This document shows, one piece after another, positions 1-7,542 of a stretch of DNA of 28,380 nucleotides. The DNA comes from CAYXST01 sp964472495 (GTDB lineage Bacteria > Patescibacteriota > Minisyncoccia > Portnoybacterales > UBA2143), in assembly GCA_964472495.1 (NCBI GenBank), contig CAYYLD010000008.1, positions 1 through 28,380 on the forward strand, in the 5' to 3' direction. The notes beneath the pieces are model-generated. The model saw only the letters and a list, made by a program, of their open reading frames with translations. It did no database searches and was not told the origin of the DNA. Position 1 is the first letter of the stretch. Every line of letters begins with the position of its first letter. The position numbers were made by a program, and so were the translations under genes.

Positions 1-167
1 TAATTGACGGCGGTATATCAAGGGTAGATAATAAAATAGTCGGCGATATTGACCAGGAGAGCGTTAAAGAGAAAGCGGCCTGGCTGACGCCGGTGCCGGG
101 CGGCCTGGGCCCCTTGACCGTTGCTTTTTTATTAAAAAACGTTGTTTCAGCTAGCCAAAGGGCGTAG
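1..167 (+). CDS. folD: FolD C-terminal end (partial)
   Basis: This is the 3' end of a gene that enters from the left edge. About 54 residues are read from base 3 to a TAG stop at 165-167. The segment carries VGDID followed by LTPVPGGLGPLT and a final LLKNVV helix. That is the conserved C-terminal signature of methylenetetrahydrofolate dehydrogenase/cyclohydrolase, which interconverts 5,10-methylene- and 10-formyl-tetrahydrofolate in the cytosol. The rest of the Rossmann domain and the active site lie outside the window. The last codons (Gln-Arg-Ala-stop) run into a 14-nt tandem repeat at 161-188, so the natural C-terminus appears to be set by a palindromic repeat element. The family call is secure; its completeness cannot be judged. 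Confidence 0.9.
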   Translation, partial: IDGGISRVDNKIVGDIDQESVKEKAAWLTPVPGGLGPLTVAFLLKNVVSASQRA

Positions 168-298
168 TTCCCGGGGCGTAGTTCCCGGGGCGTCCCTTTT
201 GACTACACCCTTAAAGGGTCGTCCTTTCGGACACGTCCTCGCCAAAGGCGAGGGCGTGATCCTCAATGGCAACCCTTTTAGTAAAAAGGGACGCCCCG
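161..298. repeat. Family A palindromic element, copy 1
   Basis: It starts with a 14-nt unit (GGCGTAGTTCCCGG) repeated in tandem at 161-188. An outer 15-bp perfect inverted repeat follows, 186-200 against 284-298 (CGGGGCGTCCCTTTT). Inside is a module bounded by AAAGGGT (213-219) and ACCCTTT (272-278). The module holds a small GTCC-TTTC-GGAC hairpin and a 12-bp stem, 232-243 against 247-258, with an AAA loop. Two blocks, 214-233 and 256-277, are identical to blocks inside lepA. It fills almost the whole gap between folD and gatB and provides the folD stop codon. Confidence 0.85.
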
Positions 299-322
299 CT
301 TTCGCCTAATTAATATAAATCC

Positions 323-1786
323 GTGAAATATCAACCAGTTATCGGTTTAGAAATTCATGCCGAGTTGAAAACAGAAAGTAAAATGTTCTGTGATTGTCTT
401 AACGACTCTGAGGCCGAGGAGCCGAACATTAATATTTGCCCAATATGTTTGGGGCATCCGGGGACTTTGCCGGTTATCAATCAAAAGGCGGTTGATTTTG
501 TTATCAAGACAGCTTTATCTTTAAACTGTCAGATTCCCTCCTCGGCTAAATTTGACCGCAAAAACTATTTTTATCCTGATTTGCCTAAAAATTATCAAAT
601 TTCTCAACTTTATTTTCCTCTTTCAAATAATGGTTTTTTGAAAATTGGTGATAAGAAGATTAAAATTAGGGAGATTCACTTAGAAGAAGATACCGGTCGA
701 TTAACTCATCCGTCAGGAGCAGATTATTCCTTAGTTGATTTTAATCGGGCTGGCGTACCTTTGATGGAGTTAGTCACTGAACCGGATATCAGTTCCGGCC
801 AGGAAGCCCGTCAATTCGGTGAAGAGTTACAGTTAATCCTGCGCTATTTAGGCGTTTCCGAGGCCAATATGGAAAAAGGTCAGATGCGTTGCGAAGTAAA
901 CATTTCTTTAAGGCCCCAAAAAGGCAAGTTGGGGACTAAAGTGGAGATAAAAAATCTTAATTCTTTCCGGGCGGTTGAACGAGCTGTTGATTATGAAATT
1001 AAAAGGCAGGGCGAATTGTTAGATTCGGGACAGAAAATTATCCAGGAAACCAGAGGTTGGGATGAAGCTAAACAACGGACCTTTTCTCAACGAATTAAAG
1101 AAGAAGCCCAGGATTACCGTTATTTTCCCGAACCTGATTTACCACCCTTAACCAATTTATCGGCTATCAACCAGCGTTTATCAGCTGAATTGCCGGAATT
1201 GCCGCCAGCCAGACGCCAAAGATTTATTCAAGAATATAAATTGCCGCCAGCTGACATTAATACTCTGGTCGCTAATAAAGGAATAGCTGATTATTTTGAG
1301 CAAGTTATTTCCGAACTTAAAACCTGGCTGAAAATAAAATCAATTAGCAATAAACAACCCCTAATTAAGCTAACGGCCAATTATCTTTTGACTGAATTAC
1401 AAAAGTTGTTATTGGCCAGTAAAACCAAGATTGAAGATTGTCAGGTTAGTCCGGAGAACTTTGCTGAATTTGTTACTTTGATTCAGCAAAAAGATATTTC
1501 CAGTTCGGCCGCCCAAAAAGTTCTCCAAGAAATGTTCCAGACCGGCATTGACCCTTCTCACATTGTTGAAGATAAAAAATTAAGACAAGTCAGCGATGAA
1601 AAAGAATTGACTAAAATAGTTGACCAGGTAATTAAAAAAAATCCCCAGCCGGTTAAAGATTATCAATCAGGTAAAGAAAACGCTTTGCAGTTTTTAATCG
1701 GCCAGGTAATGGCCGCCAGTCAAGGCCAGGCCAATCCGGAAATGGTTGGGGAGATTTTAAAACAAAAAATAAAGGTCGGAGAATAA
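323..1786 (+). CDS. gatB: Aspartyl/glutamyl-tRNA amidotransferase subunit B
   Basis: GatB is the tRNA-binding, ATP-dependent kinase subunit of the GatCAB amidotransferase, which converts mischarged Glu-tRNA-Gln (and Asp-tRNA-Asn) to the amide form. The 487 residues match the usual family length. The N-terminus has the GatB signature VIGLEIHAELKT, followed by CPICLGHPGTLPVIN and DYSLVDFNRAGVPLMELVTE. The tRNA-binding helical and YqeY-like tail occupies roughly residues 300-487. The start is GTG at 323. No Shine-Dalgarno is visible, but a TAATAT box at 311-316 lies 6 nt upstream, as in other apparently leaderless genes here. No convincing -35 was found, because that position falls in the repeat element. 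gatA and gatC are not in the window. Confidence 0.97.
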   Translation: MKYQPVIGLEIHAELKTESKMFCDCLNDSEAEEPNINICPICLGHPGTLPVINQKAVDFVIKTALSLNCQIPSSAKFDRKNYFYPDLPKNYQISQLYFPLSNNGFLKIGDKKIKIREIHLEEDTGRLTHPSGADYSLVDFNRAGVPLMELVTEPDISSGQEARQFGEELQLILRYLGVSEANMEKGQMRCEVNISLRPQKGKLGTKVEIKNLNSFRAVERAVDYEIKRQGELLDSGQKIIQETRGWDEAKQRTFSQRIKEEAQDYRYFPEPDLPPLTNLSAINQRLSAELPELPPARRQRFIQEYKLPPADINTLVANKGIADYFEQVISELKTWLKIKSISNKQPLIKLTANYLLTELQKLLLASKTKIEDCQVSPENFAEFVTLIQQKDISSSAAQKVLQEMFQTGIDPSHIVEDKKLRQVSDEKELTKIVDQVIKKNPQPVKDYQSGKENALQFLIGQVMAASQGQANPEMVGEILKQKIKVGE

Positions 1787-1805
1787 ATTTAATTGGGAGA
1801 ATAAT

Positions 1806-2174
1806 ATGCCCAATCCAGAAAAAAAAGTTGAATTAGGAAAAATTGAGCCGGAGTATAGGCAGGATCTTGAAAAAGGGAAAACATTTAAGTTTTCTGAGGA
1901 AGAAAGGAAGAGAAAAATAAAAGAGGGAATGACTGGTGAAGATATAGAAGGGAAAGAGAAAGATGTTATTGCCAAACAGGAATTAGCTCGTCAAGAAGCA
2001 GCGGAGGAAAATGAGACAGAATCGGGGGCGGAACAAGAAAGAAAAAAGATATCATTCGAGAAATTTAAGGCCCAACAGGAAAGGGAATTCGAAGAAACGT
2101 TGAAAGCGGCTCGTGAAAAAAAAGACGCGGCCTATGGGGACAAGGGGGAAGAAAAGGAGAGAATGGCTGCTTAA
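1806..2174 (+). CDS. Small highly charged hypothetical protein
   Basis: A 122-residue protein I do not recognise. It is dominated by Glu, Lys, Arg, Gln and Ala, with long stretches expected to form charged helix or coiled coil (for example EEERKRKIKEG and FEKFKAQQEREFEETLKAA). It has no Cys, no signal peptide and no hydrophobic segment, so a soluble, possibly disordered or helical protein is expected. The ATG at 1806 is preceded by GGGAGA at 1795-1800, a reasonable ribosome-binding site. It lies 19 nt after gatB and may be co-transcribed with it. Its TAA stop overlaps the miaA stop on the other strand: both are read from the TTAA at 2171-2174. The coding call is fairly firm; the function is unknown. 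Confidence 0.7.
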   Translation: MPNPEKKVELGKIEPEYRQDLEKGKTFKFSEEERKRKIKEGMTGEDIEGKEKDVIAKQELARQEAAEENETESGAEQERKKISFEKFKAQQEREFEETLKAAREKKDAAYGDKGEEKERMAA

Positions 2175-3073
2175 ATAAAATCAGCAATTATTTTTGCCGC
2201 GGTGGGGTAAGTTTTAATCCAGTGAATTCGCTTATCTTTTTTGAACCAGGTCATCTGGCGACGGGCGTATTGGCGGGTATGCTGTTTGATTAACTCTTTG
2301 GCTTTCTCCAAAGTGATTTTGTCTTGAAGATACTGACTGATTTCTTGATAGCCAATGCCTGACATAGCTGGTAAATAAAGAGAGTAATTTTGAATTATTT
2401 TTTTGACTTCTCTGACCAGACCAGTTTGAGTCATTTTTTCGACTCGCTGGGCTATTTTTTTGTTTAAGGCCTCTTTATTGATTTTTAGGCCGATTTGGCA
2501 GATGTTAAAAAGAGGTTGTCCCTTTTCTCTTTGTTTAGAAAAAGGGTTTTTAGTCACTAAACAGACTTCTAAGGCCCGAATCAGCCGCCTTTTATTATGG
2601 CGGTCAATCGCGGCGGCCGTTAAGGGATCTAATTTTTCTAATTGACTGAATAATTCTTGATTGGTTAATTCTGCCAATCGCTTTCTTATTTTTTTATTCG
2701 GTTTGACCGGCGGAATTTTTAGATTATCAACGACAGCTTGGATATACAAACCAGTCCCGCCAACTAAAAATGGGAGCCGGCCTCTTTCTTGAATATCTTT
2801 AATAATTTTAACCGCTAGTTTTTTATATTGGGCCAAAGTAAATCCTTGATTAGGTTTGACCACATCAATTAAATGGTGAGAGACGCCAGACATCTGCTTT
2901 TTATTCGGTTTAGCCGTACCAATATCCATTTCCTGATAAATTTGCCGTGAGTCGGCTGAAACTATCTCGCCGTTAAATCTCTTGGCTAATTTGACTGCTA
3001 AGTCAGATTTACCCGAAGCAGTCGGGCCAAGAATGACAATGAGTTTATGATGTGGATAAATTTTTCCTGACAC
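2171..3073 (-). CDS. miaA: tRNA dimethylallyltransferase MiaA
   Basis: MiaA transfers a dimethylallyl group to N6 of A37 in tRNAs that read UNN codons, the first step toward ms2i6A. The 300-residue protein has the P-loop GPTASGKS at residues 16-23, the SADSRQIYQEMDIGTAKP block that binds tRNA and catalyses, VGGTGLYIQAV, and the late ALEV and TRQYARRQMTWFK motifs near the C-terminus. The length is typical. The start appears to be GTG at 3073-3071; no ATG is available nearby. A TATAAA box on the minus strand (3090-3085) lies 11 nt upstream. miaB, whose enzyme acts next in the same modification pathway, is the next gene upstream on the same strand, across a 221-nt structured gap. Confidence 0.96.
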   Translation of the reverse strand: MSGKIYPHHKLIVILGPTASGKSDLAVKLAKRFNGEIVSADSRQIYQEMDIGTAKPNKKQMSGVSHHLIDVVKPNQGFTLAQYKKLAVKIIKDIQERGRLPFLVGGTGLYIQAVVDNLKIPPVKPNKKIRKRLAELTNQELFSQLEKLDPLTAAAIDRHNKRRLIRALEVCLVTKNPFSKQREKGQPLFNICQIGLKINKEALNKKIAQRVEKMTQTGLVREVKKIIQNYSLYLPAMSGIGYQEISQYLQDKITLEKAKELIKQHTRQYARRQMTWFKKDKRIHWIKTYPTAAKIIADFI

Positions 3074-3138
3074 AGAGTCTAAAATTTATATAATTAAATT
3101 ATCCTGTTCTTTTTCTTTGTTTCGTTCTTTTGCCATCG

Positions 3139-3240
3139 GTCCTTTTGGACTGGAAGAGCGTGAATCCTGCTCTTTTAAAAAACATAGAATTCGTATTTTC
3201 TAATAGCGCAGCCCAGGACGCCGCTTCCAATAGAGTCCTG
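3139..3240. repeat. Hairpin-rich miaB-miaA intergenic segment
   Basis: The gap between the two minus-strand genes contains at least three short inverted repeats: GTCCTTTTGGAC at 3139-3150, AAGAGC (3154-3159) with GCTCTT (3169-3174), and CAGGAC (3214-3219) with GTCCTG (3235-3240). The first resembles the GTCC-TTTC-GGAC hairpin of family A, but no longer match was found. No small ORF with a ribosome-binding site was seen. It may be a decayed element or an RNA processing region. Confidence 0.4.
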
Positions 3241-3294
3241 AAATTACGAAGCGCCATTCCATCTATCTATAGATTATCAAACCAGGCGCTTTTT

Positions 3295-4278
3295 TCATTT
3301 CACTAAATTCAGGATTGTTCTTTTTCTTCTTTTCTTTTCGTCCGGGGAGATATCATCTTTTAATCTGTTAGCGGTCGTGCCGTCTCGTGAAGAATAGGCA
3401 GCCACATAGGCCTGCTTAAAGACGATTTCTTTGACTAAATTAACCGTATTTTGGAACTGTTTTTCGGTTTCGCTTGGAAAGCCGACAATAATATCAGTAG
3501 AAATTTGAGCTTGAGGTATGACCCGGCGGATTTTTTTAATCAATTTTTTGTAATGACCAATCGTATAGCCCCGATTCATTTTCTTGAGGATTTGATTATC
3601 AGCTGACTGGACCGGCAGGTGAATCTCTTTAGAGATTTTATTGCTTTGGCTGATTACTTTAATCAGCTCATCGGACATATCTTTGGGATGAGAGGTAATG
3701 AATTTTATTTGGAAGTGGCCGGGAATTTGACTAATCATTTTTAGAAGTTTGGGGAAATTTATCTTTTTTGATTTATAGCTGTTAACGTTTTGGCCCAATA
3801 AAGTTATTGTTTGATACTCCTTTTTGATTAAGTCTTTGGCTTCCCTGATAATTTCTGGAGCCGGCCGCGAATATTCGCGGCCGCGGGTGTAGGGGACGAC
3901 GCAATAAGAACAAAAGTTATTACAGCCAGTCATAATGGGCAGCCAGGCTTCTCTCGACGACTGACATTTAGGCCTGGCCTTTAAGTCAATAATCGGCCAA
4001 ATTTGATCAACTTGTTTCTGGAGCCGCTTTTTATCTTTAAAGAGAAGACAACCAGTCAAAACCAGTTTGGCTCGGGGGTTAGCTGAACGAATCTGTCCAA
4101 TTTTACTATAGACCCGATTGACGGCTGACTGCCTGACTGAACAAACATTGATAATAACTAAATCAGCCGTCTTTATCTGGCCAGCCGGCTGATAGTTTTT
4201 TTCTTCTAATTGAGCAGCGAGCCGTTCGCTGTCCGATTTATTCATCTGACAGCCATAGGTGATGATGTGGTATTTCAT
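3295..4278 (-). CDS. miaB: tRNA-2-methylthio-N6-dimethylallyladenosine synthase MiaB, short form
   Basis: MiaB is a radical SAM methylthiotransferase that adds a thiomethyl group to i6A37 made by MiaA. The N-terminal UPF0004 domain keeps all three cluster cysteines: C10 (TYGCQMN), C46 (NVCSVR) and C77 (TGCL). The radical SAM motif GCNNFCSYC supplies C119, C123 and C126, followed by VVPYTRGREYSRP. The chain is only 327 residues, against about 430-470 for the family. The linker between the two domains is shortened, and the chain stops at ILNLVK, where the C-terminal TRAM RNA-binding domain should begin. The TGA stop at 3297-3295 is clear, and no TRAM-like sequence was found downstream in any frame I read. 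The catalytic core seems complete. The start codon is ATG, with a promoter 9 nt away. Confidence 0.9.
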   Translation of the reverse strand: MKYHIITYGCQMNKSDSERLAAQLEEKNYQPAGQIKTADLVIINVCSVRQSAVNRVYSKIGQIRSANPRAKLVLTGCLLFKDKKRLQKQVDQIWPIIDLKARPKCQSSREAWLPIMTGCNNFCSYCVVPYTRGREYSRPAPEIIREAKDLIKKEYQTITLLGQNVNSYKSKKINFPKLLKMISQIPGHFQIKFITSHPKDMSDELIKVISQSNKISKEIHLPVQSADNQILKKMNRGYTIGHYKKLIKKIRRVIPQAQISTDIIVGFPSETEKQFQNTVNLVKEIVFKQAYVAAYSSRDGTTANRLKDDISPDEKKRRKRTILNLVK

Positions 4279-4283
4279 TCGCT

Positions 4284-4316
4284 TTGTATCTTATCCGAAA
4301 ATATTGTATAATACAA
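4284..4316. promoter_or_regulatory. Overlapping divergent sigma70-type promoters (miaB / GT2)
   Basis: Plus strand: TTGTAT at 4284-4289, 17-nt spacer, TATAAT at 4307-4312, then 9 nt to the ATG at 4322. Minus strand: TTGTAT (4316-4311), 17-nt spacer, TAAGAT (4293-4288), then 9 nt to the ATG at 4278. Each -35 box overlaps the other promoter's -10 box by two bases. Only one polymerase should fit at a time, so the two transcripts should be mutually exclusive, and both would start within a few nt of their start codons. Confidence 0.75.
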
Positions 4317-4321
4317 GCGAT

Positions 4322-5050
4322 ATGGAAAATCCTTATTTATCAGTAGTTATTCCGGCCTATAATGAGGAAAAAAGGATTAGCGAGACACTTTTAGCTATCG
4401 ACCATTATTTGTCCAAACAGGACTATTCTTCGGAAATTATTGTGATTAACAATGGTTCAACGGACAAGACCGGTCAAATTGTTCAAAATTTCGTCAACTT
4501 AATTAAAAATCTTAAATTAGTTGACATTAAGCAGTCAATCGGCGGCAAGGGAATGGCTGTCAAAAAAGGTATGTTGGCTGCTCAAGGGGATTATCGCATC
4601 TATTTGGATGCTGATAACGCTATTTCCTTGGACCAGATTGAAAGTTTTTGGCCTTATTTAAAAGAGGGTTATGATGTCGTTATCGGGTCCATTGAGGTTA
4701 AGGGAGCTAAAATTGAAGAACGAGCCGCTTGGTATCGACGAACGCTGGGGAAATGGTCAAAATATTTAATCAGAGCTTTAACTATTTGGCAGATTCATGA
4801 TACTCAAAGAGCTTTCAAACTTTTTCCGGCCAAGATAGCCAGAGAAGTTTTTTCCCGTCAGACCATTGAACGTTGGGGCTTTGATATTGAAATTTTAGTT
4901 ATTGCCAAGAAACTAGGCTATCGGATAAAAGAGCTGCCGGTCACTTGGATAAATCCGGGCGAGAGCAAAGTCACTTTGAAAAGCTACTGGCAAACCCTAA
5001 AGGAGTTATTAAAGATTAAATGGAATTTAATCAGGGGCAAATATGATTAA
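4322..5050 (+). CDS. Family 2 glycosyltransferase, polyprenyl-phosphate hexose synthase-like
   Basis: The protein has about 242 residues from the ATG at 4322. That start is chosen over in-frame codons back to 4259 because the -10 box TATAAT (4307-4312) lies just upstream and homology starts with SVVIPAYNEEKRI. Visible motifs are the NNGSTDKT nucleotide-sugar loop, the DADNA acidic metal site, DTQRAFKLF and RWGFDIEIL. This arrangement is typical of dolichyl-/polyprenyl-phosphate glucose or mannose synthases (Alg5/DPM1-like), which load a sugar onto a lipid carrier at the inner membrane face. No C-terminal membrane anchor is present. The gene overlaps the following GalT-family gene by 8 nt, which implies a common transcript and perhaps a shared nucleotide-sugar pathway. 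The exact sugar cannot be told. Confidence 0.88.
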   Translation: MENPYLSVVIPAYNEEKRISETLLAIDHYLSKQDYSSEIIVINNGSTDKTGQIVQNFVNLIKNLKLVDIKQSIGGKGMAVKKGMLAAQGDYRIYLDADNAISLDQIESFWPYLKEGYDVVIGSIEVKGAKIEERAAWYRRTLGKWSKYLIRALTIWQIHDTQRAFKLFPAKIAREVFSRQTIERWGFDIEILVIAKKLGYRIKELPVTWINPGESKVTLKSYWQTLKELLKIKWNLIRGKYD

Positions 5051-6050
5051 AAGGAAACTGAAGAAGAAATTTCCGACCGAATTAAGAATGGACTTGGTTT
5101 CCAATGATTGGGTGGTTATTGCCACTGGCCGGGCTCGCCGGCCGGAAAGTTTTGCTAAACATAAAAGAATCCAAGAAGCGATTTTGCCAAAAGATTGTCC
5201 CTTTTGTCAGGAAGGAATTTTAGAAAAAGCGGTGGCTGGTCGCGATAAGCCAAACGGCTCTTGGTTTGTTATTTCTATACCCAATGAATTTCCGGCCTTT
5301 GCCAGGGGATATGCTCTTCACGAAAGAAAAGAAGGGCCCAACCGAATTATGGACGGCATTGGTTATCATGAGGTAATTGTTACGGCTGACCACGAAAGAC
5401 AGATGACTCAATTTACGGCCGACGAGGTGAAAATGGTCGTTGACGTTTACCAGGAAAGATATTCAGACTTAATTAACAAAAAGTTTGTTAAATACGTCTC
5501 TATTTTTCACAATCATGGCCGGGAGGCCGGCGCCTCGGTAGCTCATCCTCATTCGCAGTTAATTGCTATCCCGGTGCTTGACCCGGATTTAAGAGACAGT
5601 GTTGACGGGGCCGAATCGTTTTATCGCAGTCAGGGCGAATGTGTTTATTGCCGGATGCTCAAATGGGACCTTAAAGATGAGCGACGGATTATTTATCAGA
5701 ACGATAAATTTGTTGTCCTTTGTCCTTTTGCCCCCCAAGTTTCTTTTGAAGTAAGAATTTATCCTAAAGAACATCAGCCTTATTTTGAAAAAATGGATGA
5801 CGATGATAAAGAATTTTTTGCTCAGGCCCTCCAAAAGGCCTTAAGTAAAATTGATAAAGGATTAAAAGACCCGGCTTATAATTTCTATATCCATACTGCT
5901 CCAGCTGATGGCAAGAGTTATGACCATTATCACTGGCATCTGAGTATTCTACCGAAAACAGCTATTTGGGCTGGTTTCGAATTAGCCGTTGGCATTGAGA
6001 TTTCAACCATTGAACCGGAAAAAGCAGCCGAGTTTTTAAGGAAGCAGTAA
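5043..6050 (+). CDS. Galactose-1-phosphate uridylyltransferase family protein
   Basis: A 335-residue member of the GalT branch of the HIT superfamily. These enzymes transfer a nucleoside monophosphate between a sugar 1-phosphate and a nucleotide sugar through a histidine-nucleotide intermediate. Two CxxC pairs, C52/C55 (CPFC) and C200/C203 (CVYC), are likely zinc ligands together with the histidines around HNHG (156-159). The active-site motif is HPHSQ (168-172), with H170 as the expected nucleophile. Classical GalT has HPHGQ, so the substrate may not be the textbook UDP-glucose/galactose 1-phosphate pair. A second half with HYHWHLSILP completes the duplicated fold. The ATG at 5043 lies inside the preceding glycosyltransferase gene (8-nt overlap). 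The family is firm; the specificity is open. Confidence 0.9.
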   Translation: MIKRKLKKKFPTELRMDLVSNDWVVIATGRARRPESFAKHKRIQEAILPKDCPFCQEGILEKAVAGRDKPNGSWFVISIPNEFPAFARGYALHERKEGPNRIMDGIGYHEVIVTADHERQMTQFTADEVKMVVDVYQERYSDLINKKFVKYVSIFHNHGREAGASVAHPHSQLIAIPVLDPDLRDSVDGAESFYRSQGECVYCRMLKWDLKDERRIIYQNDKFVVLCPFAPQVSFEVRIYPKEHQPYFEKMDDDDKEFFAQALQKALSKIDKGLKDPAYNFYIHTAPADGKSYDHYHWHLSILPKTAIWAGFELAVGIEISTIEPEKAAEFLRKQ

Positions 6051-6070
6051 ATTAATCTTCAGATTACTGT

Positions 6071-6117
6071 CTGAGTTTGTCGAAGACATAAAAAATTTTA
6101 TCCTTCGACAGGCTCAG
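6071..6117. repeat. Family B hairpin (CTGAG...GTCGAAG type)
   Basis: CTGAGTTTGTCGAAG at 6071-6085 pairs with CTTCGACAGGCTCAG at 6103-6117. The stem is 15 bp with two wobble pairs, and an inner ATAAAA/TTTTAT stem lies in the loop. It sits between the GalT-family gene and the DedA gene. Its right end supplies an AGGA (6115-6118) about 10 nt before the DedA TTG start. It belongs to the same class as the hairpins that flank the GIY-YIG gene at 19849-20215. Confidence 0.8.
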
Positions 6118-6128
6118 GAAATAAAATT

Positions 6129-6752
6129 TTGATTGCAGATATTTTAGCTTGGTTAGTATCTTTAATCATAGAGGCGATTTCTAGTACCGGCTATTTTGGC
6201 ATTACCGCTCTGATGGCCCTGGAAAGCGCCTGTATTCCCATTCCTTCCGAAATTATTATGCCTTTTTCCGGTTTTTTAGTTTTTGAAGGACGTTTCATTT
6301 TTTGGCTGGTCGTCATTTGGGGAGCAATTGGTAATTTAATCGGCTCAATGGCCGCTTACTTGGTTGGTTTTTACGGCGGTCGTCCTTTGATAAAGAAGTG
6401 GGGTAAATATCTTTTAATTTCAACTGATGATTTAGAGCGAGCTGACCGTTGGTTTGATAAATATGGTCAGCTGGCTGTTTTCTTTAGCCGGCTTTTGCCG
6501 ATTATCAGGACTTTTATTTCTTTGCCGGCCGGCATCAGCCGGATGAATTTCAAGAAGTTTTCTTTTTACACTTTAGCCGGTTCTTTGCCCTGGTCTTTTG
6601 CCTTAACTTACGCCGGATTGATTATGGGCAAGAACTGGTCAGCCCTGGAAGTGTATTTTAAGGAATTTGATTTTGTCATTGGCGGCTTGATTATTCTGGT
6701 CTTTGTCTGGTGGATTTGGCGACATTTTAGTCAATTAAGAAGTCATGAATAA
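6129..6752 (+). CDS. DedA family membrane protein
   Basis: A 207-residue integral membrane protein of the DedA/VTT family. Members have been linked to undecaprenyl-phosphate or phospholipid translocation and to membrane homeostasis. The hallmarks are ALESACIPIPSEIIMPFSG in the first third and FFSRLLPIIRTFISLPAG in the middle, with the conserved acidic and arginine residues of re-entrant helices. About five hydrophobic segments are visible, and the last one (IIGLLILVFVWW-like, residues 184-199) is C-terminal. The start appears to be TTG at 6129, with AGGA upstream donated by the family B hairpin. The stop overlaps the tpiA start by 8 nt (ATGAATAA). A role in recycling the lipid carrier used by the nearby glycan genes is plausible but is inference. 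Confidence 0.9.
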   Translation: MIADILAWLVSLIIEAISSTGYFGITALMALESACIPIPSEIIMPFSGFLVFEGRFIFWLVVIWGAIGNLIGSMAAYLVGFYGGRPLIKKWGKYLLISTDDLERADRWFDKYGQLAVFFSRLLPIIRTFISLPAGISRMNFKKFSFYTLAGSLPWSFALTYAGLIMGKNWSALEVYFKEFDFVIGGLIILVFVWWIWRHFSQLRSHE

Positions 6753-7542
6753 CAAACCATTAATTATTGCTAATTGGAAGATGAACCCGCCTCATTTGAA
6801 AGAAGCGAACCATCTTTTTGAGGCGGTGACTAGAGAGATGGGGAAAATAAAAGGGGCCGAAGTGGTTATTTGCCCGCCTTTTGCTTACTTGAAAAAGGGC
6901 GATTCTCTTCTGGTTAATCAGACTGGGCCGGTCAAATTAGGCGGCCAAGATTGTTTTTGGGAAAATAAAGGAGCTTATACCGGCGAAGTTTCGCCGGCTA
7001 TGTTGAAAGATTTAGGCTGTCAATATGTCATTCTTGGCCATTCGGAAAGGAGGAGATATTTTCAAGAAACGGACGAGATGGTCAATAGGAAAATTAAAGC
7101 TGCTTTAAAAGCTGGTTTGCGGCCCGTCCTATGTATCGGTGAAGAAGTCAGAGATAGTTTTGATTCACAGGGTCAGCCGCTTAATGAAATGAGTTTAGTT
7201 GTGGCCGAACAATTAGAGAAAGGCCTGGCTGGCCTGCCGGCGGCTCGTTTGAGAGAAGTAGTCATTACCTATGAACCGGTTTGGGCGATTAGTACCGAGG
7301 CCGGGAGTCTGGCCTGTTCGCCGGACGATGCCATGAAGGCTGCTTTACTTATTCGTAAGACCTTAATCAAGCTTTATAATCGGCCGGTTGCTGAAAAAGT
7401 TAAAATAATTTACGGAGGAAGTGTTGACAGTCGGAATGTCGCCGATTATCTTAAGGGGGCCGGCATGGATGGTGTTTTAGTTGGCGGTGCTTCATTAAAT
7501 GCCAGTGAGTTTATTAAGCTTGTTGAACAGACGGTTTCATAA
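6745..7542 (+). CDS. tpiA: Triosephosphate isomerase
   Basis: This enzyme interconverts dihydroxyacetone phosphate and glyceraldehyde 3-phosphate in glycolysis. The 265 residues are slightly longer than the usual 250. All catalytic residues are present: K12 in ANWKMN, H99 in LGHSERR and E177 in YEPVWA. The phosphate-binding IYGGSV motif is near the end. Loop 6, normally close to AIGTG, reads AISTE here, a variation in the lid hinge that may alter lid dynamics. The gene overlaps the DedA gene by 8 nt and the pgk gene by 1 nt (TAATG), so the three are almost certainly one operon. No gap or pgm/eno gene is seen in the window. Confidence 0.97.
   Translation: MNNKPLIIANWKMNPPHLKEANHLFEAVTREMGKIKGAEVVICPPFAYLKKGDSLLVNQTGPVKLGGQDCFWENKGAYTGEVSPAMLKDLGCQYVILGHSERRRYFQETDEMVNRKIKAALKAGLRPVLCIGEEVRDSFDSQGQPLNEMSLVVAEQLEKGLAGLPAARLREVVITYEPVWAISTEAGSLACSPDDAMKAALLIRKTLIKLYNRPVAEKVKIIYGGSVDSRNVADYLKGAGMDGVLVGGASLNASEFIKLVEQTVS

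Noticed and set aside
161..298. The repeated hairpins might be a CRISPR array.
   Set aside because: There is no regular repeat-spacer period and no cas gene. The units are tandem or inverted without unique spacers of constant size.
3198..3294. A lost TRAM domain of MiaB in another frame downstream of its stop.
   Set aside because: Reading the minus-strand frames after the stop gives Ser/Arg/Lys-rich sequence with no TRAM-like strand pattern or Gly/Val landmarks.
4259..4321. The GT2 frame is open back to 4259, suggesting a longer N-terminus.
   Set aside because: It would overlap the miaB start and both promoters. Family homology begins just after the ATG at 4322, and the -10 box ends 9 nt before it.
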